In this document: piece by piece, positions 1 to 5,476 of the stretch
How positions within the stretch are numbered: the first letter of the stretch is position 1
How the letters are laid out: every line of letters begins with the position of its first letter
Assembly (NCBI GenBank): GCA_017615375.1
Contig: JAGAAH010000110.1
Coordinates: 1-5,476 of the forward strand
Length of the DNA stretch: 5,476 bases
Reading direction: 5' to 3'
Origin: Lachnospiraceae bacterium
GTDB taxonomy: Bacteria > Bacillota > Clostridia > Lachnospirales > Lachnospiraceae
Program-made: the position numbers and the translations under genes
The notes under the pieces: model-generated
Database searches by the model: none
What the model saw: the letters and a program-made list of their open reading frames with translations, nothing else
Told to the model about the DNA's origin: nothing

Positions 1-681
1 GTCTAAGTAACTGTCGATTTCACAGACAATGTGCGGCTCTTTATGTATATCTCTGTACCATCTGTAGATATTGTCAATCATAGCTTTTCTTCGCGGAACT
101 ATCAAAGGTTCCTTCGCGATATCGGCGATGTTGACGGTATCTTTTTTTGATTTGGCGAGAGGATGATTCTTGTTCATGAGAACGCAAAGTCCCTCTTTAC
201 TAACGGTAACACTGTGAAGAAGAGCCTGATTATATGGCGCGGTTATAACCGCAAGATTGATAATTCCGCTAAGGAGCTTTTCCAATATATCGTCCGTATT
301 TCCGTCGGTTATGCGGAATGTAGCTTTCGGATATTTCTTGATAAAACCGCTAAACCAGTCGGCAACGATATCGGGAGCCATTCCTTCCACCAGTCCAAGC
401 GAGATGGTACCGGTAAGTCCGCCGGACATCGAAAGAATCTCTTCTTCGGCTCTGTCGGCTATATTGATTATTTCCTTGGCTCTTTTATAGAGTAATTGGC
501 CGGCTTCCGTAAGTGTAAGCTGGCGCTTTCCCCTTATAAAAAGCTCTGTCTTTAAGTCGTATTCGAGATTTTTAATCTGTGCGCTTAAAGGTGGCTGGCT
601 CATGTTGAGCTTTTTTGCAGCTCTTGAAATATTAAGTTCTTCCGCAACGGTTACGAAGTAGGCAAGGGATTTAAGATTCAT
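1..681 (-). CDS. LysR-type transcriptional regulator, N-terminal part (runs off the window start)
   Basis: The minus frame is open from an ATG at 681-679 to the window edge, giving 227 codons of a family that is usually about 290-310 residues, so roughly the last quarter is missing. Residues 1-60 form the winged helix-turn-helix typical of LysR regulators: an FVTVAEELNISRAAKKLNMS segment, then QPPLSAQIKNLE and the LFIRGKRQLTLTEAG wing. A linker helix follows (about 61-88), then the start of the periplasmic-binding-protein-like effector domain (TISLGLVEGMAPDIV, about 92-106; LLSGIINLAVI, about 136-146; CVLMNKNHPLA, about 166-176). An AAGGAG ribosome site on the minus strand (690-695) lies 8 bases before the ATG and fixes the start. 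LysR proteins bind DNA as tetramers and often control the divergent neighbour, here purC. The effector cannot be read from the sequence. Family call secure; target inferred. Confidence 0.93.
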   Translation of the reverse strand, partial: MNLKSLAYFVTVAEELNISRAAKKLNMSQPPLSAQIKNLEYDLKTELFIRGKRQLTLTEAGQLLYKRAKEIINIADRAEEEILSMSGGLTGTISLGLVEGMAPDIVADWFSGFIKKYPKATFRITDGNTDDILEKLLSGIINLAVITAPYNQALLHSVTVSKEGLCVLMNKNHPLAKSKKDTVNIADIAKEPLIVPRRKAMIDNIYRWYRDIHKEPHIVCEIDSYLD

Positions 682-708
682 ATATCAAACTCCTTATCAT
701 ACGAAAAA

Positions 709-728
709 AATATAGTACACCCTATATT
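709..728. repeat. Inverted repeat AATATAG-N6-CTATATT, possible operator
   Basis: Two perfect 7-base arms (709-715 and 722-728) flank a 6-base centre. The dyad covers the predicted start point and touches the -10 of the minus-strand LysR promoter. Its centre is about 53 bases upstream of the predicted purC start point. That position would suit both autorepression and activation of purC. The geometry is not the usual T-N11-A of LysR boxes, and the sequence is AT-rich, so chance is possible. Confidence 0.4.
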
Positions 729-754
729 ATATGTATTTTATTATTTTCTTTCAA
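726..754 (-). promoter_or_regulatory. Predicted sigma-70-type promoter of the LysR gene
   Basis: On the minus strand, TTGAAA (754-749) and a perfect TATAAT (731-726) are separated by exactly 17 bases. That is five of six matches at -35 and six of six at -10. The predicted start point is near 718-719, leaving a leader of about 37 bases that includes the AAGGAG ribosome site. Read directly from the sequence; activity not tested. The region is AT-rich, so -10-like hexamers are common, but the paired -35 and ideal spacing make this the better of the two promoters. Confidence 0.65.
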
Positions 755-765
755 GGCTTTATAAT
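737..765 (+). promoter_or_regulatory. Predicted promoter of the purC operon, weak -35
   Basis: A perfect TATAAT at 760-765 lies 17 bases after TTTATT (737-742), which matches the -35 consensus at only three of six positions. The expected start point is near 772, about 55 bases before the purC ATG. The element is interlocked with the minus-strand promoter: each -35 lies inside the other's spacer. A weak -35 would fit a promoter needing an activator. An alternative pair, TTGGCG (779-784) with TAATAA (801-806), is poorer. Confidence 0.5.
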
Positions 766-777
766 ATTTATATACGA

Positions 778-794
778 TTTGGCGGTGGGCCAAA
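778..794. repeat. Inverted repeat TTTGGC-GGTGG-GCCAAA in the purC leader
   Basis: Perfect 6-base arms (778-783 and 789-794) surround GGTGG. It is the only GC-containing patch in an otherwise AT-rich region. It contains T780-N11-A792 within a dyad, the geometry expected of a LysR-type recognition site. Its centre (786) is about 68 bases upstream of the predicted LysR start point and about 14 bases downstream of the predicted purC start point. In RNA it would be a small 6-bp hairpin about 22 bases before the purC ribosome site. An operator is the more attractive reading, but unproven. Confidence 0.45.
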
Positions 795-827
795 AATAAA
801 TAATAAGTTTAAGATGAGAGGTGCCTT

Positions 828-1541
828 ATGGAATTAAGAAACATGATGTACGAAGGTAAAGCAAAGAAAGTATTCGAAACAGACGATCCTAACGTATTGG
901 TAGTTGATTACAAAGATGATGCAACCGCATTTAACGGTCTTAAGAAAGGAACGATAGTCGGCAAGGGCGTTATCAATAATCAGATGAGTAATATCCTTAT
1001 GCAGGGACTTGAGAAGCGCGGGGTACCTACTCATTTCATTAAGGAGTTAAGCGAGAGACAGACAGCTGTTAAGCGTGTTAAGATTCTTCCGCTTGAAGTA
1101 ATTATAAGAAATATTGCTGCAGGTTCTTTCTCCAAGAGATACGGTGTAGAAGAGGGAAAGGTATTCAAGCAGCCGACAATCGAGTTTTCATATAAGAATG
1201 ACGATCTCGGCGATCCGTTACTTAACGACGATCATGCATTTGCACTTGAGCTTTGCACAAAAGAAGAGCTCGAGCTTGTTAAGAAGTATGCATTTATGGT
1301 TAACGATTACTTAAAGGAAGTTTGGAAATCTTGCGGTATTACGCTTGTTGATTTCAAGATTGAGTTTGGTAAGACTGCTGACGGAACAATCGTACTTGCA
1401 GATGAAATCAGTCCTGATACTTGCAGACTTTGGGACAGCAAGACTAATGAAAAGCTCGATAAGGACAGATTCAGAAGAGACCTTGGTGGTGTGGAAGACG
1501 CATACACAGAGGTAATGAAGAGATTAAGAGCAAGCATTTAA
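828..1541 (+). CDS. purC: Phosphoribosylaminoimidazole-succinocarboxamide (SAICAR) synthase
   Basis: This cytoplasmic enzyme joins CAIR and L-aspartate using ATP to make SAICAR, the eighth step of IMP synthesis. At 237 residues it has the normal bacterial length. Visible motifs are the N-terminal YEGKAKKVF nucleotide-binding strand (8-16), KDDATAFNG (29-37), the first family signature [15 protein letters not shown] (86-100), NDDHA (133-137), the second signature LVDFKIEFG (173-181) and the Mg/aspartate-site segment [14 protein letters not shown] (190-203). GAGAGG at 816-821 lies 6 bases before the ATG and supports this start over the Met codons at residues 6 and 7. It is the first gene of the operon, 27 bp before purA. 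No broken or missing motif. Function follows from the family; highly confident. Confidence 0.98.
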   Translation: MELRNMMYEGKAKKVFETDDPNVLVVDYKDDATAFNGLKKGTIVGKGVINNQMSNILMQGLEKRGVPTHFIKELSERQTAVKRVKILPLEVIIRNIAAGSFSKRYGVEEGKVFKQPTIEFSYKNDDLGDPLLNDDHAFALELCTKEELELVKKYAFMVNDYLKEVWKSCGITLVDFKIEFGKTADGTIVLADEISPDTCRLWDSKTNEKLDKDRFRRDLGGVEDAYTEVMKRLRASI

Positions 1542-1568
1542 TGTGTTTGCTTAAAAAGGAGACACGGT

Positions 1569-2843
1569 ATGTCTAATTGTATAGTAGTTGGAATTAACTG
1601 GGGTGATGAAGGCAAGGGCCGTATGGTTGACCTTCTTACCGAAGAATATGATATAGTTTGCCGTTATCAGGGTGGCGGAAATGCCGGCCATACGGTAATT
1701 AACGATAAGGGAACTTTTGCCCTTCATCTACTTCCTTCAGGTATTTTAAGAGAGGGTGTTGTTAATATCTTAGGTAACGGTGTTGCGGTAGACCCGGAGA
1801 ATCTCTTGTCAGAGATGGAAGCGGTTCGCGCTAACGGGGTTTCAATCACACCTGAAAATCTTAAGATAAGTGACAGGGCATCGCTTTTACTTCCTTGGCA
1901 CAGAGAGCTTGACGGACTCGAGGAAGAGCGTCTTAAGGATAAGAAGTACGGTTCAACAAAGCAGGGTATAGCTCCGTTTTATTCGGATAAGTATCAGAAG
2001 AAGACAATTCTTGCGGGAGAGCTTAATTATCCTGAAGAATTAAGAGAGCATCTTAAGGATCTTCTCGAGTGGAAGAATCTTACTTTGACCAAGGTATATA
2101 ACGCAAGACCTTATACCATGGAGATGATTGATGAGTGGCTTAATGATTATTGCGCAAAGATTAAGCCTCATATTGTGGATACGACCCTTTATCTTACCGA
2201 GGCTTCAAAGGCCGGTAAGAAGATAATGTTCGAGGCACAGCTTGGCTCATTACGCGATCTTGATTACGGTATTCATCCATATACCACATCATCCAATACA
2301 ATTGCGGCATATGCGCCAATCGGTTCCGGATTCCCGGGAGCAAAACTTGATAAAATCGTCGGAGTTGTTAAGGCATATTCGACATGCGTAGGTGAAGGAC
2401 CTTTCGTATCCGAAATGTTCGGACCTGAAGCTGATAAGCTTCGCGAAGAGGGACATGAATATGGTGCGAAGACAGGACGTCCGCGTCGTGTGGGTGCACT
2501 TGATTTGGTTGCAACACGTTACGGCGTTGAAGTTCAGGCAGCTACCGAAATTGCAATTACGAAGCTTGATGTGTTAAGCTATATGGAGAAGATTCCGGTA
2601 TGTACGCATTATGAGCTTGACGGTAAGAAGATAGACCGCTTCCCGTTCCCGACGGCATTAAATGCCTGCAAGCCGGTAATTGAATACTTTGACGGTTGGA
2701 AATGTGATATTTCCAAGATTACACGTTGGGAAGATCTTCCGGACAATGCAAAGAAGTATGTAGAGTATATCGAGAAGGAAATCGGTTGCTATATTAAATA
2801 CGTATCGGTAGGTCCTGAGCGTGACAGCATCATTATAAGATAA
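1569..2843 (+). CDS. purA: Adenylosuccinate synthetase, divergent IMP-loop variant
   Basis: It makes adenylosuccinate from IMP, aspartate and GTP, the first committed step to AMP. At 424 residues it has normal length. The GTP-binding start GINWGDEGKGR carries the expected catalytic Asp13, and GGGNAGHT carries His41. Also present are GSTKQGIAP (128-136; canonical GTT..GIGP), TTSSN (239-243), KAYSTCVGEGPF (268-279), TGRPRRVG (302-309), the guanine-binding TKLD (331-334) and SVGPER (413-418). Departures from the usual enzyme are FEAQLGSLRD in place of FEGAQGTLLD at 221-230, Cys273 in place of the Arg of STRVG, and Lys144 where E. coli has Arg143. An AAAAAGGAG site at 1553-1561 lies 7 bases before the ATG. 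It sits between purC and purB in one operon. The family is certain; the consequence of the changes is unknown. Confidence 0.97.
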   Translation: MSNCIVVGINWGDEGKGRMVDLLTEEYDIVCRYQGGGNAGHTVINDKGTFALHLLPSGILREGVVNILGNGVAVDPENLLSEMEAVRANGVSITPENLKISDRASLLLPWHRELDGLEEERLKDKKYGSTKQGIAPFYSDKYQKKTILAGELNYPEELREHLKDLLEWKNLTLTKVYNARPYTMEMIDEWLNDYCAKIKPHIVDTTLYLTEASKAGKKIMFEAQLGSLRDLDYGIHPYTTSSNTIAAYAPIGSGFPGAKLDKIVGVVKAYSTCVGEGPFVSEMFGPEADKLREEGHEYGAKTGRPRRVGALDLVATRYGVEVQAATEIAITKLDVLSYMEKIPVCTHYELDGKKIDRFPFPTALNACKPVIEYFDGWKCDISKITRWEDLPDNAKKYVEYIEKEIGCYIKYVSVGPERDSIIIR

Positions 2844-2845
2844 TC

Positions 2846-2853
2846 AAGAGAGG
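2846..2853 (+). promoter_or_regulatory. Ribosome binding site that decides the purB start
   Basis: AAGAGAGG lies 7 bases before the ATG at 2861 but only 1 base before the in-frame ATG at 2855. The normal 5-9 base spacing therefore favours 2861. The difference is two residues (Met-Lys) and does not touch any motif. Confidence 0.7.
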
Positions 2854-2860
2854 TATGAAG

Positions 2861-4276
2861 ATGACGGATAGATATGAATCACCATTATCGACAAGATATG
2901 CATCAGATTATATGTTAGAGCTTTTTTCATCGGATACAAGATATCAGACCTGGAGAAAACTCTGGGTATCACTTGCGAAAGCAGAGATGGAACTTGGACT
3001 TCCGATTACGAAAAAGCAGGTCAATGAATTGGAAAAGCACTTAACCGACATTGATTACGAGTGCGTGAAAAAGCGCGAGAAGGAAGTGCGTCATGATGTT
3101 ATGGCACATGTATATGCATATGGCAAGGTTGCACCTTCTGCAGCAGGTATCATCCATCTTGGAGCTACAAGCTGTTATGTAACCGATAATGCCGATCTTG
3201 TAATATACCGCGATGCTCTTAATTACGTGAAAAAAGAGCTTATGACCGTAATCGACAATTTATGCGATTTTGCAATGGAGAATAAAAGCGTTCCGACGTT
3301 GGGATTTACTCATTATCAGCCGGCACAGCTTGTAACTGTCGGAAAGCGTGCAACATTATGGATTCAGGATTTCGTAAGCGACCTTGAAGAAATCGACTTT
3401 GCGCTTGAAAATATCAAGTTCTTGGGATGCCGCGGTACGACAGGTACGGAAGCAAGCTTTATGGATCTTTTTAACGGCGACGAGAAGAAGATTGACGAGA
3501 TGAATAAGAAAATCGCCGGAGACTTCGGATTTAAAGAGTGCTTTAATGTATCGGGCCAGACATATCCTCGTAAAGTTGATTCGAGAATATTAAATGCTTT
3601 ATCTTCAGTTGCACAGAGTGCATACAGAATGGCAAACGATATAAGACTTTTACAGCATGATAAGCAGGTTGAAGAGCCGTTTGAGGCAGATCAGATCGGT
3701 TCATCTGCAATGGCTTATAAGAGAAATCCTATGAGATGCGAGAGAATCTGCTCACTTTCAAGATATATAATGGTTGATGCGATGAATGCACCACTTACCG
3801 CATCGGTTCAGTGGTTTGAAAGAACATTGGATGATTCTGCCAACAGAAGAATTTCATTACCGGAAGCATTCCTTGCATGCGACGCAGTACTTAGACTTTT
3901 ACAGAATGTATCTAAGGGACTTCGCGTAAACGAGAAGGTTATCGAGAAGAACGTTATGGAATATCTTCCTTTCATCGCAACAGAGAATATCATGATGGAA
4001 GCCGTAAAGAAAGGTGCAGACCGTCAGGAAGCACACGAGATTATAAGACGTTGTTCCATGAAGGCCGTAACCGACATGAAGGCAGGTAAGAAGTTTGATT
4101 TATTATCGGATCTTGCAGCAGAAGAGACGATGCATCTTGATAAGAAGGACTTGACGAAATTGCTTAACCCGAAGCTTTACATCGGAAGATGCGAGAAGCA
4201 GGTCAAGAAATATGTTGCAAAGATTAAGAAAATGGTTGAGAATAAAGGAGTAACCAACGATTCGGTAAACCTTTAA
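2861..4276 (+). CDS. purB: Adenylosuccinate lyase, animal-like long form
   Basis: This fumarase/aspartase-superfamily homotetramer removes fumarate from both SAICAR and adenylosuccinate, so it serves the PurC and PurA products made upstream. Counting from the chosen start (471 residues): RYESPLSTRYAS (4-15), RHDVMAH (77-83), GATSCYVTDNADL (101-113), GFTHYQPAQ with the catalytic-site His (148-156), the superfamily loop GSSAMAYKRNP (280-290) with its catalytic Ser, and SVQWFERTLDDSANRR (315-330). These closely follow human ADSL as I recall it, unlike the shorter (~431 aa) B. subtilis PurB. The loop has Ala where Pro is common (SSAMP). An in-frame ATG at 2855 would add two residues, but AAGAGAGG (2846-2853) is only 1 base from it and 7 bases from 2861, so 2861 is preferred. 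The gap to purA is 17 bp. Confidence 0.97.
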   Translation: MTDRYESPLSTRYASDYMLELFSSDTRYQTWRKLWVSLAKAEMELGLPITKKQVNELEKHLTDIDYECVKKREKEVRHDVMAHVYAYGKVAPSAAGIIHLGATSCYVTDNADLVIYRDALNYVKKELMTVIDNLCDFAMENKSVPTLGFTHYQPAQLVTVGKRATLWIQDFVSDLEEIDFALENIKFLGCRGTTGTEASFMDLFNGDEKKIDEMNKKIAGDFGFKECFNVSGQTYPRKVDSRILNALSSVAQSAYRMANDIRLLQHDKQVEEPFEADQIGSSAMAYKRNPMRCERICSLSRYIMVDAMNAPLTASVQWFERTLDDSANRRISLPEAFLACDAVLRLLQNVSKGLRVNEKVIEKNVMEYLPFIATENIMMEAVKKGADRQEAHEIIRRCSMKAVTDMKAGKKFDLLSDLAAEETMHLDKKDLTKLLNPKLYIGRCEKQVKKYVAKIKKMVENKGVTNDSVNL

Positions 4277-4297
4277 TGTTAGACGTGAGGAGATAAA

Positions 4298-5140
4298 ATG
4301 CTTTTCCTTATACTTGCGATAGCATCGAGTACTGCGATTTCCTTTATCTTAAGATTCTTCGATAAGAAGATTCATAACAATATGGTGATGTTTCTCGGAA
4401 ACTACTTCGTGTGTGTGCTTTTATCCTGCTTCTATGTAAGAGGAAGCGAAGCATTCAAGGTTATTTCCGGAACGAAAACTGCAGTGATACTCGGAATAAT
4501 AAGCGGAATCTTCTATCTTATGGGGTTCGTGCTTTTGCAGACCAACATAAGAAAGAACGGAATAATTCTGTCGACCTTGTTTATGAGGCTTGGCGTTCTG
4601 GTTCCGATAGCGATGGCGCTTATTGTCTTTAATGAGCGGCCGTCATATATGGAAGTCGGCGGAATAATACTTGCTATTGCAGCGATATTCGTTATAAACT
4701 TTGAAAAGGATAAAGGCGAAGGTAAGAAAAGCGCCGTATATCTATTGCTGTTTCTGCTTATAGCGGGCGGACTTAATGATTCATTTGCCAATATTCAGGA
4801 CAAGATAGGTAATAGAGCGTGCAACGACCAATATCTTCTTATAACCTTCGCAGTGGCGCTTTTATCGAGTGTTGTAATGATATTCGTAAAGAAGCAGCAT
4901 TTTACATTGATAGACTTGGGCATCGGAATGCTTGTGGGATTGCCGAATTATTATTGCTCGAGATTTCTGTTACTGTCGTTAAGCAAGCTTAAGGCAATAA
5001 TAGTATACCCGATGTATAACATCGGAACGATACTTCTTATATCACTTATGGGAATTTTATTATTTAAAGAAAAGCTCGGAAAGAATAAGATTATCGGATT
5101 ATTGCTGGTTATAGCGGCTTTAATACTGTTGAATATATAA
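4298..5140 (+). CDS. EamA/DMT-type integral membrane transporter, substrate unknown
   Basis: This 280-residue protein is almost entirely hydrophobic, with about ten predicted helices, roughly at 1-20, 27-47, 59-81, 87-111, 116-135, 146-166, 180-198, 205-229, 232-257 and 262-279. A charged EKDKGEGKK loop (about 136-144) divides it into two five-helix halves, the duplicated EamA layout of the drug/metabolite transporter superfamily. Each half has the family's pattern before its last helix: ALIVFNERPSYMEVGGIILA in the first, GILLFKEKLGKNKIIGLLL in the second. AGGAG (4288-4292) lies 5 bases before the ATG, and the gap from purB is 21 bp without a terminator, so it is probably co-transcribed. The context hints at a purine-related or fumarate/aspartate-related substrate, but DMT proteins move many compounds and read-through neighbourship is possible. 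Family likely; substrate not assignable. Confidence 0.85.
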   Translation: MLFLILAIASSTAISFILRFFDKKIHNNMVMFLGNYFVCVLLSCFYVRGSEAFKVISGTKTAVILGIISGIFYLMGFVLLQTNIRKNGIILSTLFMRLGVLVPIAMALIVFNERPSYMEVGGIILAIAAIFVINFEKDKGEGKKSAVYLLLFLLIAGGLNDSFANIQDKIGNRACNDQYLLITFAVALLSSVVMIFVKKQHFTLIDLGIGMLVGLPNYYCSRFLLLSLSKLKAIIVYPMYNIGTILLISLMGILLFKEKLGKNKIIGLLLVIAALILLNI

Positions 5141-5147
5141 AATCAAT

Positions 5148-5178
5148 AAGGGACGGTTCTTTGAAGGAACCGTCCCTT
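5148..5178. terminator. Perfect 12-bp hairpin between convergent genes; terminator or dispersed repeat
   Basis: AAGGGACGGTTC (5148-5159) and GAACCGTCCCTT (5167-5178) form a perfect 12-bp stem around a 7-base loop. It starts 7 bases after the transporter stop and ends 8 bases before the stop of the convergent gene, so it could end transcription from both sides. Neither side has a good T-run: plus continues GGTTAATTCT, minus continues ATTGATTTTATAT, slightly better. The GC-rich arms and lack of a T-tract leave open that it is a REP-like repeat unit used as a terminator. Confidence 0.65.
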
Positions 5179-5186
5179 GGTTAATT

Positions 5187-5476
5187 CTATCTAAGTTTGA
5201 ATTTCATTAATACCGGATTATGATCGGAATACTTAAAGCCATAGTCCAATGTCTCACAGTTAATGATTTCTATATTATCGGAAACAATGAAACCGTCTAT
5301 CATGTAGTACTGGAAAGTGCTTTTATCTGCGCCTTCATATACCGTGTCTAAAGAGCGGCATGTCGGAATGCGATTATCCATTATAAAGCTTACATCTTCA
5401 AATTCGGATACTTCTATGTTACCGCATTGCCATTTGCCTTCGTAAGTCGGATATGCGCTTGTATCAATATTTGAAA
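5187..5476 (-). CDS. Endonuclease/exonuclease/phosphatase-family protein, C-terminal part (runs off the window end)
   Basis: The minus frame is open from the window edge to a TAG at 5189-5187, giving 95 residues of the C-terminal end of a longer protein. The frame continues upstream of the internal Met at 5381 without a stop, so that Met is not the real start. The end contains STFQYYMIDGFIVSDNIEI and, just before the C-terminus, YSDHNPVLMKFKL. The SDHNPV motif is the conserved catalytic Asp-His of the DNase I/exonuclease III/Mg-dependent phosphatase fold, and the YYMIDGFIVS strand is the usual ID(Y/H/G)-type strand before it. The substrate (DNA, phosphoinositide, nucleotide or other phosphodiester) cannot be told from this end. 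It converges on the purine operon and is probably unrelated to it. Confidence 0.85.
   Translation of the reverse strand, partial: SNIDTSAYPTYEGKWQCGNIEVSEFEDVSFIMDNRIPTCRSLDTVYEGADKSTFQYYMIDGFIVSDNIEIINCETLDYGFKYSDHNPVLMKFKLR

Larger units (their letters stand above)
682..827. promoter_or_regulatory. Divergent control region between the LysR gene and purC
   Basis: This 146-bp AT-rich stretch separates two divergent start codons and must hold the promoters of both units. It contains a strong sigma-70-like promoter on the minus strand, an interlocked weaker one on the plus strand, an inverted repeat over the minus-strand -10/start region (709-728) and a second inverted repeat in the purC leader (778-794). 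The leader from the predicted purC start point is only about 55 bases, too short for a purine riboswitch plus expression platform. I saw no CCGAAC-type PurBox. The arrangement is the classical one for a LysR regulator controlling itself and its divergent neighbour, but binding is inferred. Confidence 0.7.

Noticed and set aside
163..495. Open plus-strand frames of 110 and 77 codons (163-495 and 257-490)
   Set aside because: They lie antisense inside the clear LysR-type gene, have no ribosome site or recognisable motif, and are explained as shadows of it.
766..827. Purine riboswitch upstream of purC
   Set aside because: The leader after the predicted start point is about 55 bases and lacks the three-way junction core and any terminator hairpin.
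834..1537. Minus-strand open frames within purC (834-1034, 1307-1537)
   Set aside because: Antisense to a well-conserved gene, with no motif or ribosome site; composition shadows.
1542..1568. Small hairpin (GTGTT with GACAC) enclosing the purA ribosome site
   Set aside because: Only four Watson-Crick pairs and one wobble across a long loop; too weak to claim translational control.
2392..2577. Short plus-strand frame inside purA
   Set aside because: Alternate frame of a conserved region; its translation has no family features.
2855..2857. Upstream in-frame ATG as purB start
   Set aside because: The ribosome site ends 1 base before it; spacing favours the ATG at 2861.
3808..3993. Minus-strand frame inside purB
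   Set aside because: Antisense shadow of the most conserved part of purB.
4411..4791. Frames overlapping the transporter gene on both strands (4411-4632 plus, 4513-4791 minus)
   Set aside because: Both overlap a clear multi-helix membrane gene and show no independent start signal.
5379..5381. Internal ATG as start of a 64-residue minus-strand gene
   Set aside because: The frame stays open upstream to the window edge and the sequence is the tail of a larger EEP-fold protein, so this Met is internal.

Overview
The window looks like chromosome of a moderately AT-rich member of the Clostridia, most likely Lachnospiraceae (Butyrivibrio/Roseburia-like). This rests on recognisable protein styles (an animal-like PurB, a PurA with the unusual start IVVGINWGDEGKGR), strong AAGGAG-type ribosome sites and short intergenic gaps. 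The assignment is from memory of these families, not from a search.

Layout: positions 1-681 (minus) hold the N-terminal 227 codons of a LysR-type regulator whose end lies outside the window. A 146-bp divergent control region (682-827) contains two interlocked sigma-70-like promoters and two inverted repeats. A tight plus-strand cluster follows: purC (828-1541), purA (1569-2843), purB (2861-4276) and a ten-helix EamA/DMT-type transporter (4298-5140), with gaps of 27, 17 and 21 bp and no terminator between them, so probably one operon. A perfect 12-bp hairpin (5148-5178) separates this operon from a convergent minus-strand gene, the last 95 residues of an endonuclease/exonuclease/phosphatase-fold protein (stop at 5187; start outside the window). 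No stretch over 300 bases lacks a gene. I saw no tRNA, rRNA, CRISPR array, insertion sequence or phage gene.

How the genes work together: the three enzymes are exactly the set that handles aspartate-to-fumarate amino transfer in purine synthesis. PurC joins aspartate to CAIR, PurA joins aspartate to IMP, and PurB cleaves both succinylated products, giving AICAR and AMP. The transporter is co-transcribed by position, and its substrate is unknown. The divergent LysR-type protein is a reasonable candidate regulator of the operon, which would be unusual because Firmicute purine genes are usually controlled by PurR or purine riboswitches. No riboswitch or clear PurBox is visible upstream of purC.

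The points most worth a second look are the architecture of the divergent promoter region, the altered IMP-site loop of PurA, the transporter in a purine operon, and the hairpin at 5148-5178, which resembles a dispersed repeat more than a classical terminator. I do not see a clearly new multi-gene system here; most of the window is core metabolism.
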